Assembly: GCA_019510095.1 (NCBI GenBank)
Contig: JAEKLB010000032.1
Location: 1 to 35,720 of the forward strand
Direction of reading: 5' to 3'
DNA: 35,720 nt
Source of the DNA: Acidobacteriota bacterium
GTDB taxonomy: Bacteria > Actinomycetota > Acidimicrobiia > Acidimicrobiales > CADCSY01
Positions 1 to 6,751 of the stretch are shown here, piece by piece. How positions within the stretch are numbered: the first letter of the stretch is position 1; every line of letters begins with the position of its first letter. A program made the translations under genes and the position numbers. Below the pieces are notes generated by a model that worked only from the letters and a program-made list of their open reading frames with translations, was not told the origin of the DNA and ran no database searches.

Positions 1-516
1 TTCGGGCGGCGGGCCCGGGAGATCATGGACGCCGGGAACCTGGTCCCCGACGACGTGATGGTCGGGATCATGGACGAGCGCCTCGACCGGGACGACACCC
101 GGGGGCGGGGCTTCATCCTCGACGGCTTTCCCCGCACCGTGGCCCAGGCCGAGGCCCTCGAGCGGATGACCGCTCCCCGTGGCATCGATGTGGCCATCAA
201 CCTCGACCTCCCCCGGGAGGTGGCCCTCGCCCGCCTGATCGCCCGCCTGATGTGCGCCGATTGTGGCACCAACTACTCCACGGCCGACCCGCCCAATTAC
301 GGCATGACCTGCGACGTCTGCGGCGACGACGTCGTCCACCGCGACGACGACACCGAGGCCGCCATCGTCCGCCGCCTCGACCTCTACGAAGAGGAAACGG
401 CCCCCCTGATCGCCTACTTCGACGAACGAGGCGTGCTCGAGACCGTCGACGCCATGGGCACCCCCGACACCGTCTCCGAACGCCTCACCAGCATCATCGA
501 CAAAAGACGGAACTAG
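1..516 (+). CDS. adk: Adenylate kinase, 3' part (5' end outside window)
   Basis: Adenylate kinase interconverts ATP + AMP and 2 ADP in the cytoplasm. The reading frame is open from the first base of the window, so the P-loop N-terminus is missing; 171 residues remain. The visible part begins in the AMP-binding region (MDAGNLVPD, then the DGFPRT motif). It continues into a long LID domain with two Cys-X2-Cys pairs (CADC and CDVC), the zinc-binding LID of many Gram-positive enzymes, and ends with the conserved RLDLYEEETAPLI helix. It lies just upstream of infA, as expected at the end of the actinobacterial spc-type ribosomal cluster, but the map gene that usually sits between adk and infA is absent. 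The identification is secure; only the start is unknown. Confidence 0.96.
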   Translation, partial: FGRRAREIMDAGNLVPDDVMVGIMDERLDRDDTRGRGFILDGFPRTVAQAEALERMTAPRGIDVAINLDLPREVALARLIARLMCADCGTNYSTADPPNYGMTCDVCGDDVVHRDDDTEAAIVRRLDLYEEETAPLIAYFDERGVLETVDAMGTPDTVSERLTSIIDKRRN

Positions 517-540
517 ACATCCCAGACGGCGGCTGACACT

Positions 541-564
541 TCCCCCCGCAGGGGGAGGGGGCCA
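541..564. other. GC-rich hairpin after adk
   Basis: A run of C (about 543-550) faces a run of G with a CGCA loop, forming an 8 bp stem with one G-U pair. No T-tract follows, so termination after adk is only possible. The rest of 517-610 shows nothing recognisable. Confidence 0.3.
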
Positions 565-610
565 ATCGAGCATCCCCCGCCCCCGCCCCACAAGAGGGTA
601 AAAGCCCCAG

Positions 611-639
611 TTGGCAGGACAGGCCCCGACGGGTAACCT
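611..639 (+). promoter_or_regulatory. Predicted infA promoter
   Basis: A TTGGCA -35 box (611-616) and a TAACCT -10 box (634-639) are separated by exactly 17 bases, close to the vegetative consensus. Transcription would begin near 646, leaving a leader of about 67 bases before the CTG start proposed for infA. Not experimentally supported. Confidence 0.5.
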
Positions 640-712
640 GGTCAACCGGCCCTGCGGGCAGTTGACGCGCGCCGATCAGATTTCCCCTGAGCTCCTCGAG
701 GAGGGTCGAACA

Positions 713-937
713 CTGCCGAAGCCCAAGGAAGACGCCATCGTGTTGGAGGGCAAGGTCACCGAGCCTCTCCCCAACGCGATGTTCCGCGTGGAGCTCGACA
801 ACGGTCACGAGGTCCTCGCCCACATCTCCGGGAAGATGCGGATGCACTACATCCGGATCCTCCCTGGGGATCGCGTCCAGGTGGAGCTGACGCCGTACGA
901 CCTCACCCGCGGCCGCATCACGTACCGGTACAAGTAG
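713..937 (+). CDS. infA: Translation initiation factor IF-1, probable CTG start
   Basis: IF-1 binds the 30S A-site during initiation. The 74-residue product is a single S1/OB-fold and matches the family almost end to end ([53 protein letters not shown]). The start is the odd point. IF-1 is normally 72-73 residues, and the codon where it should begin is CTG at 713, preceded at seven bases by an excellent GAGGAGGG Shine-Dalgarno (698-705). The only upstream in-frame candidate, TTG at 611, would add 34 non-conserved residues and lies in the predicted -35 box. The Shine-Dalgarno is part of a palindrome (692-703, CTCC-TCGA-GGAG) that could mask it. It is followed by rpmJ, rpsM and rpsK. Product certain; CTG start is inference. 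Confidence 0.93.
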   Translation: MPKPKEDAIVLEGKVTEPLPNAMFRVELDNGHEVLAHISGKMRMHYIRILPGDRVQVELTPYDLTRGRITYRYK

Positions 938-944
938 GGATCCC

Positions 945-1058
<114 letters not shown>

Positions 1059-1064
1059 CAACAG

Positions 1065-1442
1065 GTGGCACGCATTGCTGGAGTCGACATCCCGCGCGAG
1101 AAGCGCCTGGAGATCTCGCTCACCTACATCTTCGGGATCGGTCCGAGCATCGCCAAGCAGCTGTGCGCGGCGGTCGACGTCAACCCGAACACCCGCGTCC
1201 GCGATCTCACCGACGAAGAGGTGAACCGGATCCGCGGCTGGGTCGACACCAACGTCAAGGTCGAGGGTGACCTCCGCCGGGACGTGCAGAACGACATCAA
1301 GCGCAAGATGGAGATCGGCTGCTACCAGGGCCTGCGCCACCGCCGCGGCCTGCCGGTCCGTGGCCAGCGCACCCACACCAACGCTCGCACCCGCAAGGGT
1401 CCCAAGAAGACCGTCGCCGGCAAGAAGAAGGTCAGGAAGTAG
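1065..1442 (+). CDS. rpsM: 30S ribosomal protein S13
   Basis: S13 sits in the head of the small subunit and contacts the P-site tRNA and the large subunit. The 125-residue product starts [18 protein letters not shown] and includes the conserved YIFGIG segment, the helix-hairpin-helix, the [16 protein letters not shown] motif and a lysine-rich tail ending KKKVRK. The GTG start is six bases after rpmJ. The last base of its stop codon is also the first base of the rpsK GTG, so the two genes are translationally coupled. Confidence 0.97.
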   Translation: MARIAGVDIPREKRLEISLTYIFGIGPSIAKQLCAAVDVNPNTRVRDLTDEEVNRIRGWVDTNVKVEGDLRRDVQNDIKRKMEIGCYQGLRHRRGLPVRGQRTHTNARTRKGPKKTVAGKKKVRK

Positions 1443-1840
1443 TGGCAAAGCCGAAGCCGGGCGGTCGTCGCCCGCGTCGCAGGGAGCGCAAGAACGTCGC
1501 CTACGGGGTGGCGCACATCAAGAGCTCCTTCAACAACACGATCATCTCGATCACCGATCTCGAGGGCAACGTCCTCGCGTGGGCGTCGGCCGGCAACGTC
1601 GGCTTCAAGGGCTCACGCAAGTCGACGCCCTTCGCCGCCCAGATGGCCGCCGAGCAGTGCGCCCGCCGGGCCATGGAGCACGGCGTCCGGAAGGTCGACG
1701 TGCTCGTCAAGGGCCCGGGCTCGGGCAGGGAGACCGCCATCCGCTCGATCATGAACACCGGCATCGAGGTGTCCGGCATCAAGGACGTCACCCCGGTGCC
1801 CCACAACGGCTGTCGCCCGCCCAAGCGTCGGAGGGTCTGA
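1442..1840 (+). CDS. rpsK: 30S ribosomal protein S11
   Basis: S11 lies on the platform of the small subunit near the E site and helps select correct tRNA. The 132-residue product has the family core: [51 protein letters not shown], and the C-terminal [18 protein letters not shown] signature. The GTG start overlaps the rpsM stop by one base (TAGTG). rpsD follows after three bases. Nothing unusual. Confidence 0.97.
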   Translation: MAKPKPGGRRPRRRERKNVAYGVAHIKSSFNNTIISITDLEGNVLAWASAGNVGFKGSRKSTPFAAQMAAEQCARRAMEHGVRKVDVLVKGPGSGRETAIRSIMNTGIEVSGIKDVTPVPHNGCRPPKRRRV

Positions 1841-1843
1841 CCG

Positions 1844-2473
1844 ATGGCTCGTTACACCGGACCTGTCTGCCGGCTCTGCCGCCGGGAGAAGATGAAGCTG
1901 TTCCTCAAGGGCGCGCGCTGCGAGTCCATGAAGTGCGCCATCGAGCGCCGGCCGTATCCGCCCGGCGACCACGGCCGCACCCAGCTGCGCCGCAAGGACT
2001 CCGAGTACCTGGTGCAGCTGCGCGAGAAGCAGAAGGCCCGCCGCATCTACGGCCTGCTCGAGAAGCAGTTCCGCAACCTCTACGAGGAGGCGAACCGCCA
2101 GAAGGGCGTCACCGGCGAGAACCTGCTGCGCATGCTCGAGCTGCGGCTCGACAACGTGGCCTTCCGCGCCGGGTGGGGGGCCAGCCGGGCCCAGGCCCGG
2201 CAGTTCGTGCGCCACGGCCACGTCAAGGTCAACGACCGCCGGGTCACCGTCCCGAGCTACGCGCTCCGCAAGGGCGACGTCGTGACCCTCGGTGAGAAGG
2301 CGAAGGCGATGATCGTCGTGCGCCACAACCTCGAGACGTCCGACCGCACCGTCCCCGCGTGGCTGGAAGCGGCCGACGGCGGTGCCTCTGTCTCACTGCG
2401 CGATCTGCCGATGCGCGAGCACATCGATGTGCCCGTGCGCGAGCAGCTCATCGTCGAGCTCTACTCCAAGTAA
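1844..2473 (+). CDS. rpsD: 30S ribosomal protein S4, zinc-binding form
   Basis: S4 nucleates assembly of the 16S rRNA 5' domain and in many bacteria represses its own operon. The 209-residue product starts [19 protein letters not shown] and carries four cysteines (C9, C12, C26, C31) typical of the zinc-bound S4 variant. It continues with the GDHGRT segment and, in the C-terminal half, an S4 RNA-binding domain ([13 protein letters not shown] onward). It is encoded between rpsK and rpoA as in most bacteria. Confidence 0.97.
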   Translation: MARYTGPVCRLCRREKMKLFLKGARCESMKCAIERRPYPPGDHGRTQLRRKDSEYLVQLREKQKARRIYGLLEKQFRNLYEEANRQKGVTGENLLRMLELRLDNVAFRAGWGASRAQARQFVRHGHVKVNDRRVTVPSYALRKGDVVTLGEKAKAMIVVRHNLETSDRTVPAWLEAADGGASVSLRDLPMREHIDVPVREQLIVELYSK

Positions 2474-2503
2474 CACCTCCCCCCTTTTCCGAAGGAAACC
2501 CTC

Positions 2504-3442
2504 ATGCTGGTCATGCAGCGTCCCACGGTGGAGCCCCTCGAAGAGGCCGCCGGCAACCGTCAGCGGTTCGCCATCGGCCCGCTCGAGCCTGGCTTCGGTC
2601 ACACGCTCGGCAACTCGCTCCGTCGCACCCTGCTCTCGTCGATCCCCGGTGCCGCCATCACCCAGGTGCGGTTCGACGACGCGCTCCACGAGTTCTCGAC
2701 CATCCCCGGCGTCACCGAGGACGTCACCGACATCATCCTCAACCTCAAGGACGTGGTCCTCACGTCGGAGGCCGACGAGCCGGTGACGATCCGCCTCGAC
2801 GCCCGGGGCCCGGCTGACATCACCGCCGGCGACATTCAGGCCACTGCCGATGTGGAGATCCTCAACAAGGACCTGCACATCGCCACCCTCAACGCCAAGG
2901 GTCGGCTGGCGATCGACATCACCGTCGAGCGGGGCCGGGGCTACGTGTCGGCCGACCGCAACAAGAAGTCGACGACGATCGGTGTCATCCCGGTCGACTC
3001 GATCTTCTCGCCGGTGCGGCGGGTCACCTTCGATGTCGAGCCCACCCGCGTCGAGCAGTCGACCAACTTCGACCGGCTCATCATCGACATCGAGACCGAC
3101 GGCTCCATCTCGCCCCGTGAGTCACTGGCTTCGGCCGGCGACACCCTGCGCTCGCTGGTCGCCCTGGTCGCCGACATGAGCGAGGCCCCCCGTGGCCTCG
3201 AGCTCGGCGAGATCTCGAGCGTCTCGACCGGCTCGCCCGATCTCGAGCTCCCGATCGAGGACCTCGACCTGTCGGAGCGTCCCCGCAACTGCCTCAAGCG
3301 GGCCCAGGTCAACACCATCGGGGAGCTGCTGGAGAAGACCGAGGACGACCTCCTGGCCATCACCAACTTCGGCCAGAAGTCCCTCGACGAGGTCATCGTG
3401 AAGCTCGACGAGCGCGGCCTCTCGCTGCGCCACAAGGAGTAG
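2504..3442 (+). CDS. rpoA: DNA-directed RNA polymerase subunit alpha
   Basis: The alpha subunit dimerises to start RNA polymerase assembly, and its C-terminal domain binds UP elements and activators. The 312-residue product has the N-terminal dimerisation domain (residues about 10-225, with the LEPGFGHTLGNSLRRTLLSS motif), an acidic linker, and the helix-hairpin-helix C-terminal domain (RPRNCLKRAQVNTIGELL to LDEVIVKLDERGLSL). The ATG at 2504 is preceded by a GAAGGAAA ribosome binding site; a second in-frame ATG three codons later is possible. It lies between rpsD and rplQ, the normal arrangement. Confidence 0.97.
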   Translation: MLVMQRPTVEPLEEAAGNRQRFAIGPLEPGFGHTLGNSLRRTLLSSIPGAAITQVRFDDALHEFSTIPGVTEDVTDIILNLKDVVLTSEADEPVTIRLDARGPADITAGDIQATADVEILNKDLHIATLNAKGRLAIDITVERGRGYVSADRNKKSTTIGVIPVDSIFSPVRRVTFDVEPTRVEQSTNFDRLIIDIETDGSISPRESLASAGDTLRSLVALVADMSEAPRGLELGEISSVSTGSPDLELPIEDLDLSERPRNCLKRAQVNTIGELLEKTEDDLLAITNFGQKSLDEVIVKLDERGLSLRHKE

Positions 3443-3445
3443 GTC

Positions 3446-3799
3446 ATGCTCGGTACCCCGACCAAAGGCAAGCGGTTCGGCGGCGGCGCTGCCCACCAGA
3501 AGGCCATGTTCGGCAACCTGGTCGCCTCGCTGATCGCCGCTGAGGGCCTGGTCACCACCGAGGCCAGGGCCAAGGCCATCCGCCCGGTCGTCGAGAAGGT
3601 CATCACCAAGGCCAAGAAGGGCGGGGTGCACAACCACCGCCAGGTCGTCGCCTTCATCCGCGACAAGGACATGGCCCACAAGCTGTTCAACGACGTGGCC
3701 CCCCGCTACGCCGATCGCAACGGCGGCTACACGCGGATCCTCAAGCTCGGCCCCCGCCACGGCGACAACGCCCCGATGGCCCGCATCGAATTTGTGTAG
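3446..3799 (+). CDS. rplQ: 50S ribosomal protein L17
   Basis: L17 binds 23S rRNA near the exit-tunnel side of the large subunit. The 117-residue product contains the expected HQKAMFGNLVASLI region, LVTTEARAKAIRPVVEKVIT, and a C-terminus of GYTRILKLGPRHGDNAPMARIEFV. It starts with ATG three bases after the rpoA stop and closes the ribosomal part of the cluster. A GC-rich hairpin 31 bases after its stop may terminate or attenuate the operon before truA. Confidence 0.97.
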   Translation: MLGTPTKGKRFGGGAAHQKAMFGNLVASLIAAEGLVTTEARAKAIRPVVEKVITKAKKGGVHNHRQVVAFIRDKDMAHKLFNDVAPRYADRNGGYTRILKLGPRHGDNAPMARIEFV

Positions 3800-3829
3800 G
3801 TGACCCTCTTCGATACCGGAGAGAGTGAG

Positions 3830-3855
3830 ACGAGCGGCCCTTCGGGGCCGCTCGT
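3830..3855 (+). terminator. Perfect 11 bp hairpin with UUCG loop between rplQ and truA
   Basis: An 11-base arm (3830-3840) and its exact reverse complement (3845-3855) enclose TTCG, the very stable UUCG tetraloop type. The following bases are only mildly T-rich (CTCCTTGTTGCC). It could end or attenuate the rplQ transcript, or mask the truA start, since the GTG at 3854 begins inside the 3' arm. Confidence 0.5.
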
Positions 3856-4603
3856 GCGCGTTCGGCTCCTTGTTGCCTACGACGGATCTGGCTTCAGCGG
3901 CATCGCGCCGCAGCCGGCGGTGAAGACGGTCGGGGGGACGCTGGCCACCTCGATCGAGCGGGTCCTGCGTCATCCGGTGATGCTGACCGTCGCCGGCCGG
4001 ACCGATGCCGGGGTGCATGCATGGGGCCAGGTGGTCACCTTCGACGCCCGTGCCGACGGTCTGGATCTGGTGTCGTTGCAGCGGTCGATCAACAAGGTGT
4101 GCGGCCCGGCCATCGTGGTGCGGTCGGCGGAGGTCATGCCGCAGGACTTCGATGCCCGGCACTCGGCGCTCGCCCGCCGTTACCGGTACACCATCCTCAA
4201 TGCGGCGACGCCGAGCCCGTTCCTCGCCGGAACCGCGTGGCACGTCCCCGAGGCCCTCGACCTGTCGGTGCTCCGGCTGGCCGCCGATCCGCTGATCGGC
4301 GAGCACGACTTCACCTCGTTCTGCCGCAAGCCCAAGGTGCCTGAGGGTGTCGGGTTCTCCATGACGAGGCGGGTGCTCGACGCCCGGTGGCACGACCTCG
4401 GCGACGGGCTGCTGCGCTTCGACATCGAGGCCACCGCGTTCTGCCAGCAGATGGTCCGGTCGATCGTCGGGACCCTCGTCGAGGCCGGTCTCGGCAAGCG
4501 CACGCCGGCCAGCGTCGTCACCGCCCTGCGCGGCGCCGACCGCACCCTCGCCGCCCCGCCGGCGCCACCCCACGGTTTGTGCCTCTGGGAGGTCGTCTAC
4601 TGA
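3854..4603 (+). CDS. truA: tRNA pseudouridine(38-40) synthase TruA
   Basis: TruA converts uridines 38-40 of the tRNA anticodon arm to pseudouridine. The catalytic aspartate lies in GRTDAGVHA (D51 from this start). Other family signatures are RRYRYTI, the FTSFCRKPK segment, and a C-terminal FCQQMVRSIVGTLVEAGLGK followed by PAPPHGLCLWEV. I chose GTG 3854 (249 residues) because the conserved RVRLLVAYDGSGF begins there. The upstream in-frame GTG at 3800, touching the rplQ stop, would add 18 residues encoded by a perfect hairpin and has no Shine-Dalgarno. The usual GW after the first motif is GI here (GFSGIAPQP). Function is secure; start is a judgement. Confidence 0.93.
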   Translation: MRVRLLVAYDGSGFSGIAPQPAVKTVGGTLATSIERVLRHPVMLTVAGRTDAGVHAWGQVVTFDARADGLDLVSLQRSINKVCGPAIVVRSAEVMPQDFDARHSALARRYRYTILNAATPSPFLAGTAWHVPEALDLSVLRLAADPLIGEHDFTSFCRKPKVPEGVGFSMTRRVLDARWHDLGDGLLRFDIEATAFCQQMVRSIVGTLVEAGLGKRTPASVVTALRGADRTLAAPPAPPHGLCLWEVVY

Positions 4604-4610
4604 GTTTCGC

Positions 4611-4640
4611 CTCGCAAGCGGAGCTTCCTCGGCGAGTTTT
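4611..4640 (+). terminator. Possible intrinsic terminator after truA
   Basis: CTCGC (4611-4615) pairs with GCGAG (4632-4636), and AAGC/GCTT nests inside; TTTT follows directly. The position is right for ending truA before convergent ilvA. The stem is bulged, so the call is moderate. A second small stem (4644-4658) could serve the opposite strand. Confidence 0.4.
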
Positions 4641-4697
4641 GATGCCGCCTCCGGCGGCGAGGGGCACCGACCGGCAACGCCGGCTCTGCGCGCGGAA

Positions 4698-4870
4698 CTA
4701 CGGCACCGTCACGTCCCATTGCATCCGCAATGCGGCCAGGATCTCGGCGCGGTGGGCGGGGTCCCTGGTCTCGACGGTGACGACCACCTCGACCTTGGAG
4801 AGCGGCACCGAGGGCCCCTCGCGGTGGTGTTCGACCTCGAGGACGTTGAGGGCCATGGCGGCCAGCTCGG
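4698..4870 (-). pseudogene. Out-of-frame remnant of the ilvA ACT-like domain
   Basis: Read on the minus strand in a different frame from the dehydratase, this stretch encodes ELAAMALNVLEVEHHREG, later VEVVVTVETRDPAHRAEIL, and ends MQWDVTVP at a TAG (4698-4700). This is the second half of the ACT-like regulatory domain of TdcB-like threonine dehydratases. About 30 residues normally present between the catalytic domain and this segment are missing, and the frame is shifted, which points to a small deletion near 4865-4876 or a sequence or assembly error. Confidence 0.7.
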
Positions 4871-5779
4871 GCGCAGGACGACGGGGTCGACGTTGCCACC
4901 CGACAGCACGACCGCCACCGGGCCGTTCCCGCTGACCTTGCCGGCCAGCACGGCGGCCAGTCCCACCGCTCCCGCCGGCTCCACCACCGCCTTGGCCCGT
5001 TCGAGGAGCAGCAGGAGGGCCCGACTGATCTCCTCATCGGTCACGGTGATGACGTCGTCGACCCGGTCCCTGGCCAGTCCCAGGGTCAGGGCCGAGGGCG
5101 CCTTGAGGGCGATGCCGTCGGCGATGGTCGAGACGTGGTCGAGCCTCACCGGCCGGCCGGCCGCCAGCGAGGCCACCATCGATGCCGCTCCGTCCGCCTC
5201 GACCCCGACCACCCGGCGGCCGCTGCCGGCAAGGGCGACGGCGATCCCGCCGATCAACCCGCCGCCACCGACCGGCACCACGACTGTCTCCGCCGTTGGC
5301 GCCTCCTCCAGCAGCTCGAGGCCGACGGTGCCCTGGCCGGCGATGATCAGCGGGTCGTCGAAGGGGGGCACGAAGATGCCGTCGGCGGCCCGGGCGGCGG
5401 CGATGGCGTCGTCGACCCCGCCGTCGACGAGGACCACCTGGGCGCCATAGTCCCTGGTCGCCGCCACCTTGGGGAGGGGAGCGGCGCGGGGCATGTAGAT
5501 GGTGGCGGGGCAGCCGACCATGCTGGCCGCCAGGGCCACGCCCTGGGCATGGTTGCCAGCCGATCCGGCGACGACGTGCTGGCCGGGGCGGAGCCGGCTG
5601 ATGCGGTTGTAGGCCCCCCGGATCTTGAACGATCCCGTGCGCTGGAGGTGCTCGGGCTTCAGCACGACCGGGCGCCCGGCCAGCCGGCTCAGGCTGTCGC
5701 TCACCAGTGCCGGGGTGGGGCGGATGACGCTCGCGATGCGGCGCCGGGCGTCCTCGATGTCCTCCCTGGTGACGCCCAC
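4709..5779 (-). CDS. ilvA: Threonine dehydratase, catalytic domain intact, C-terminal domain frameshifted
   Basis: PLP-dependent threonine ammonia-lyase makes 2-oxobutanoate from threonine, for isoleucine synthesis or threonine breakdown. The fold-type II domain is complete: the PLP lysine in RTGSFKIRGAYNRIS, SAGNHAQGVALAAS, the phosphate-binding VPVGGGGLIGG, and AVVLSGGNVDPVVL at its end. After that point the frame changes and about 48 unrelated, low-complexity residues follow to TGA at 4709-4711. The true ACT-like tail survives out of frame (4698-4870). The GTG at 5779 is chosen because GVTREDIEDARRRI begins the family alignment; no Shine-Dalgarno is visible, but TACGGT lies seven bases upstream. 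The enzyme may still be active but would lack normal allosteric control. The TdcB-like type is inferred from the size of the tail. Confidence 0.85.
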   Translation of the reverse strand: MGVTREDIEDARRRIASVIRPTPALVSDSLSRLAGRPVVLKPEHLQRTGSFKIRGAYNRISRLRPGQHVVAGSAGNHAQGVALAASMVGCPATIYMPRAAPLPKVAATRDYGAQVVLVDGGVDDAIAAARAADGIFVPPFDDPLIIAGQGTVGLELLEEAPTAETVVVPVGGGGLIGGIAVALAGSGRRVVGVEADGAASMVASLAAGRPVRLDHVSTIADGIALKAPSALTLGLARDRVDDVITVTDEEISRALLLLLERAKAVVEPAGAVGLAAVLAGKVSGNGPVAVVLSGGNVDPVVLRPSWPPWPSTSSRSNTTARGPRCRSPRSRWSSPSRPGTPPTAPRSWPHCGCNGT

Positions 5780-5786
5780 TTTCGCG

Positions 5787-5792
5787 ACCGTA
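5787..5792 (-). promoter_or_regulatory. Candidate leaderless -10 box for ilvA
   Basis: On the minus strand TACGGT stands seven bases before the GTG start, where a -10 hexamer for a leaderless transcript would lie. No convincing -35 box is seen. Confidence 0.35.
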
Positions 5793-5803
5793 GCGATTGC
5801 CCC

Positions 5804-5809
5804 TACACT
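5804..5809 (+). promoter_or_regulatory. Candidate -10 box for rplM-rpsI
   Basis: TACACT on the plus strand would start transcription near 5816, giving a leader of about 63 bases that contains the hairpin at 5843-5861. The -35 region (TTCGCG at 5781-5786, 17 bases upstream) is poor. It overlaps the divergent ilvA promoter region. Confidence 0.4.
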
Positions 5810-5842
5810 CGTCCTCCGGCCCGTGTCCGGGTCTGGCCCTTT

Positions 5843-5861
5843 CCGGCGCCTTCGGCGCCGG
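5843..5861 (+). promoter_or_regulatory. Perfect hairpin in the rplM leader
   Basis: CCGGCGCC (5843-5850) and GGCGCCGG (5854-5861) flank TTC. The stem ends about eight bases before the Shine-Dalgarno (AAGGAAG, 5869-5875) of rplM. A leader structure fits autoregulation by L13, known in E. coli, but no sequence homology to that site can be claimed. Confidence 0.4.
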
Positions 5862-5878
5862 CAGTGACAAGGAAGATC

Positions 5879-6328
5879 GTGCGCACCTTCAGCCCCACCG
5901 AAAAGGACATCGAACGCGTCTGGCACGTCGTCGACGCCGACGGGATGGTCCTCGGCCGCCTCGCGACCGAAGTGGCCAACGTGTTGCGGGGCAAGCACAA
6001 GCCGATCTACGCCGCCCACATGGACACCGGCGACCACGTCATCGTGGTGAACGCCGACAAGATCGTGCTCACCTCCGACAAGGCCGACAAGAAGCTGTCG
6101 TACCGCCACTCGGGCTATCCCGGCGGCCTCCGGTCGACCAAGTACTCGAAGCTCATGGAGACCAAGCCCGAAGAGGTCGTTCGCAAGGCGATCCGGGGCA
6201 TGATCCCCAAGACGAGCCTTGGGCGCTCGATGCTCACCAAGCTCAAGGTGTACGCCGGGCCCGACCATCCCCACCGCGCCCAGTCGCCGGTTCCGCTCGA
6301 CATCCCCGCCGCTCGTCGAGCCGGCTGA
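5879..6328 (+). CDS. rplM: 50S ribosomal protein L13
   Basis: L13 is an early-assembling large-subunit protein. The 149-residue product reads [20 protein letters not shown], then [63 protein letters not shown] and [15 protein letters not shown], the full family pattern. The GTG start at 5879 is chosen because family members begin with M-x-T-[FY] at this point; GTG 5864 in frame is an alternative five codons upstream. Thirteen bases separate it from rpsI, its usual operon partner. The gene is divergent from ilvA. Confidence 0.96.
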   Translation: MRTFSPTEKDIERVWHVVDADGMVLGRLATEVANVLRGKHKPIYAAHMDTGDHVIVVNADKIVLTSDKADKKLSYRHSGYPGGLRSTKYSKLMETKPEEVVRKAIRGMIPKTSLGRSMLTKLKVYAGPDHPHRAQSPVPLDIPAARRAG

Positions 6329-6341
6329 AGCAGGAGTTCTC

Positions 6342-6749
6342 ATGGCAGACAAGCCGCTCACCCAGACCACCGGCCGCCGCAAGGAAGCGGTGGCCCGCGT
6401 GCGCCTCCGGCCGTCCAGCGGCGAGGGCCCTGGCACCATCACCGTCAACAAGCGGCCGATCAGCGAGTACTTCCCGACCGAGACGCACCGCATGATCGTG
6501 GCCGAGCCGCTCAAGCTCACCTCCACCGATGAGATGTACGACGTCGACGTCACCATGCACGGCGGTGGCGTCACCGGTCAGGCCGGCGCTCTCCGGCTGG
6601 GCATCGCCCGGGCGCTGATCGAGCTCGATCCCGAGCTCCGCGCCACGCTGAAGAAGGCTGGCTTCCTCACCCGCGACGCCCGCGAGAAGGAAAGCAAGAA
6701 GTACGGCCTCAAGAAGGCCCGCAAGGCGCCGCAGTACAGCAAGCGGTAG
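6342..6749 (+). CDS. rpsI: 30S ribosomal protein S9
   Basis: S9 reaches into the P site with its C-terminal tail, which contacts tRNA. The 135-residue product starts [20 protein letters not shown], has [16 protein letters not shown], the glycine-rich [24 protein letters not shown], and ends with the basic tail [17 protein letters not shown], whose last Arg is the tRNA-contacting residue. An AGGAG ribosome binding site precedes the ATG. glmM starts two bases after its stop. Confidence 0.97.
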   Translation: MADKPLTQTTGRRKEAVARVRLRPSSGEGPGTITVNKRPISEYFPTETHRMIVAEPLKLTSTDEMYDVDVTMHGGGVTGQAGALRLGIARALIELDPELRATLKKAGFLTRDAREKESKKYGLKKARKAPQYSKR

Positions 6750-6751
6750 TC

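Noticed and set aside
611-712. N-terminal extension of IF-1 from TTG 611
   Set aside because: Not conserved in the family, starts in the -35 box and crosses the Shine-Dalgarno.
3122-4573. A 483-codon minus-strand frame opposite rpoA, rplQ and truA
   Set aside because: Runs through three convincing genes on the other strand and has no recognisable domain.
5135-5878. Upstream extension of rplM
   Set aside because: It lies opposite ilvA and in the leader; L13 homology begins at 5879.
6219-6341. Upstream extension of rpsI
   Set aside because: It lies in another frame of rplM; S9 begins at ATG 6342 after a good AGGAG site.
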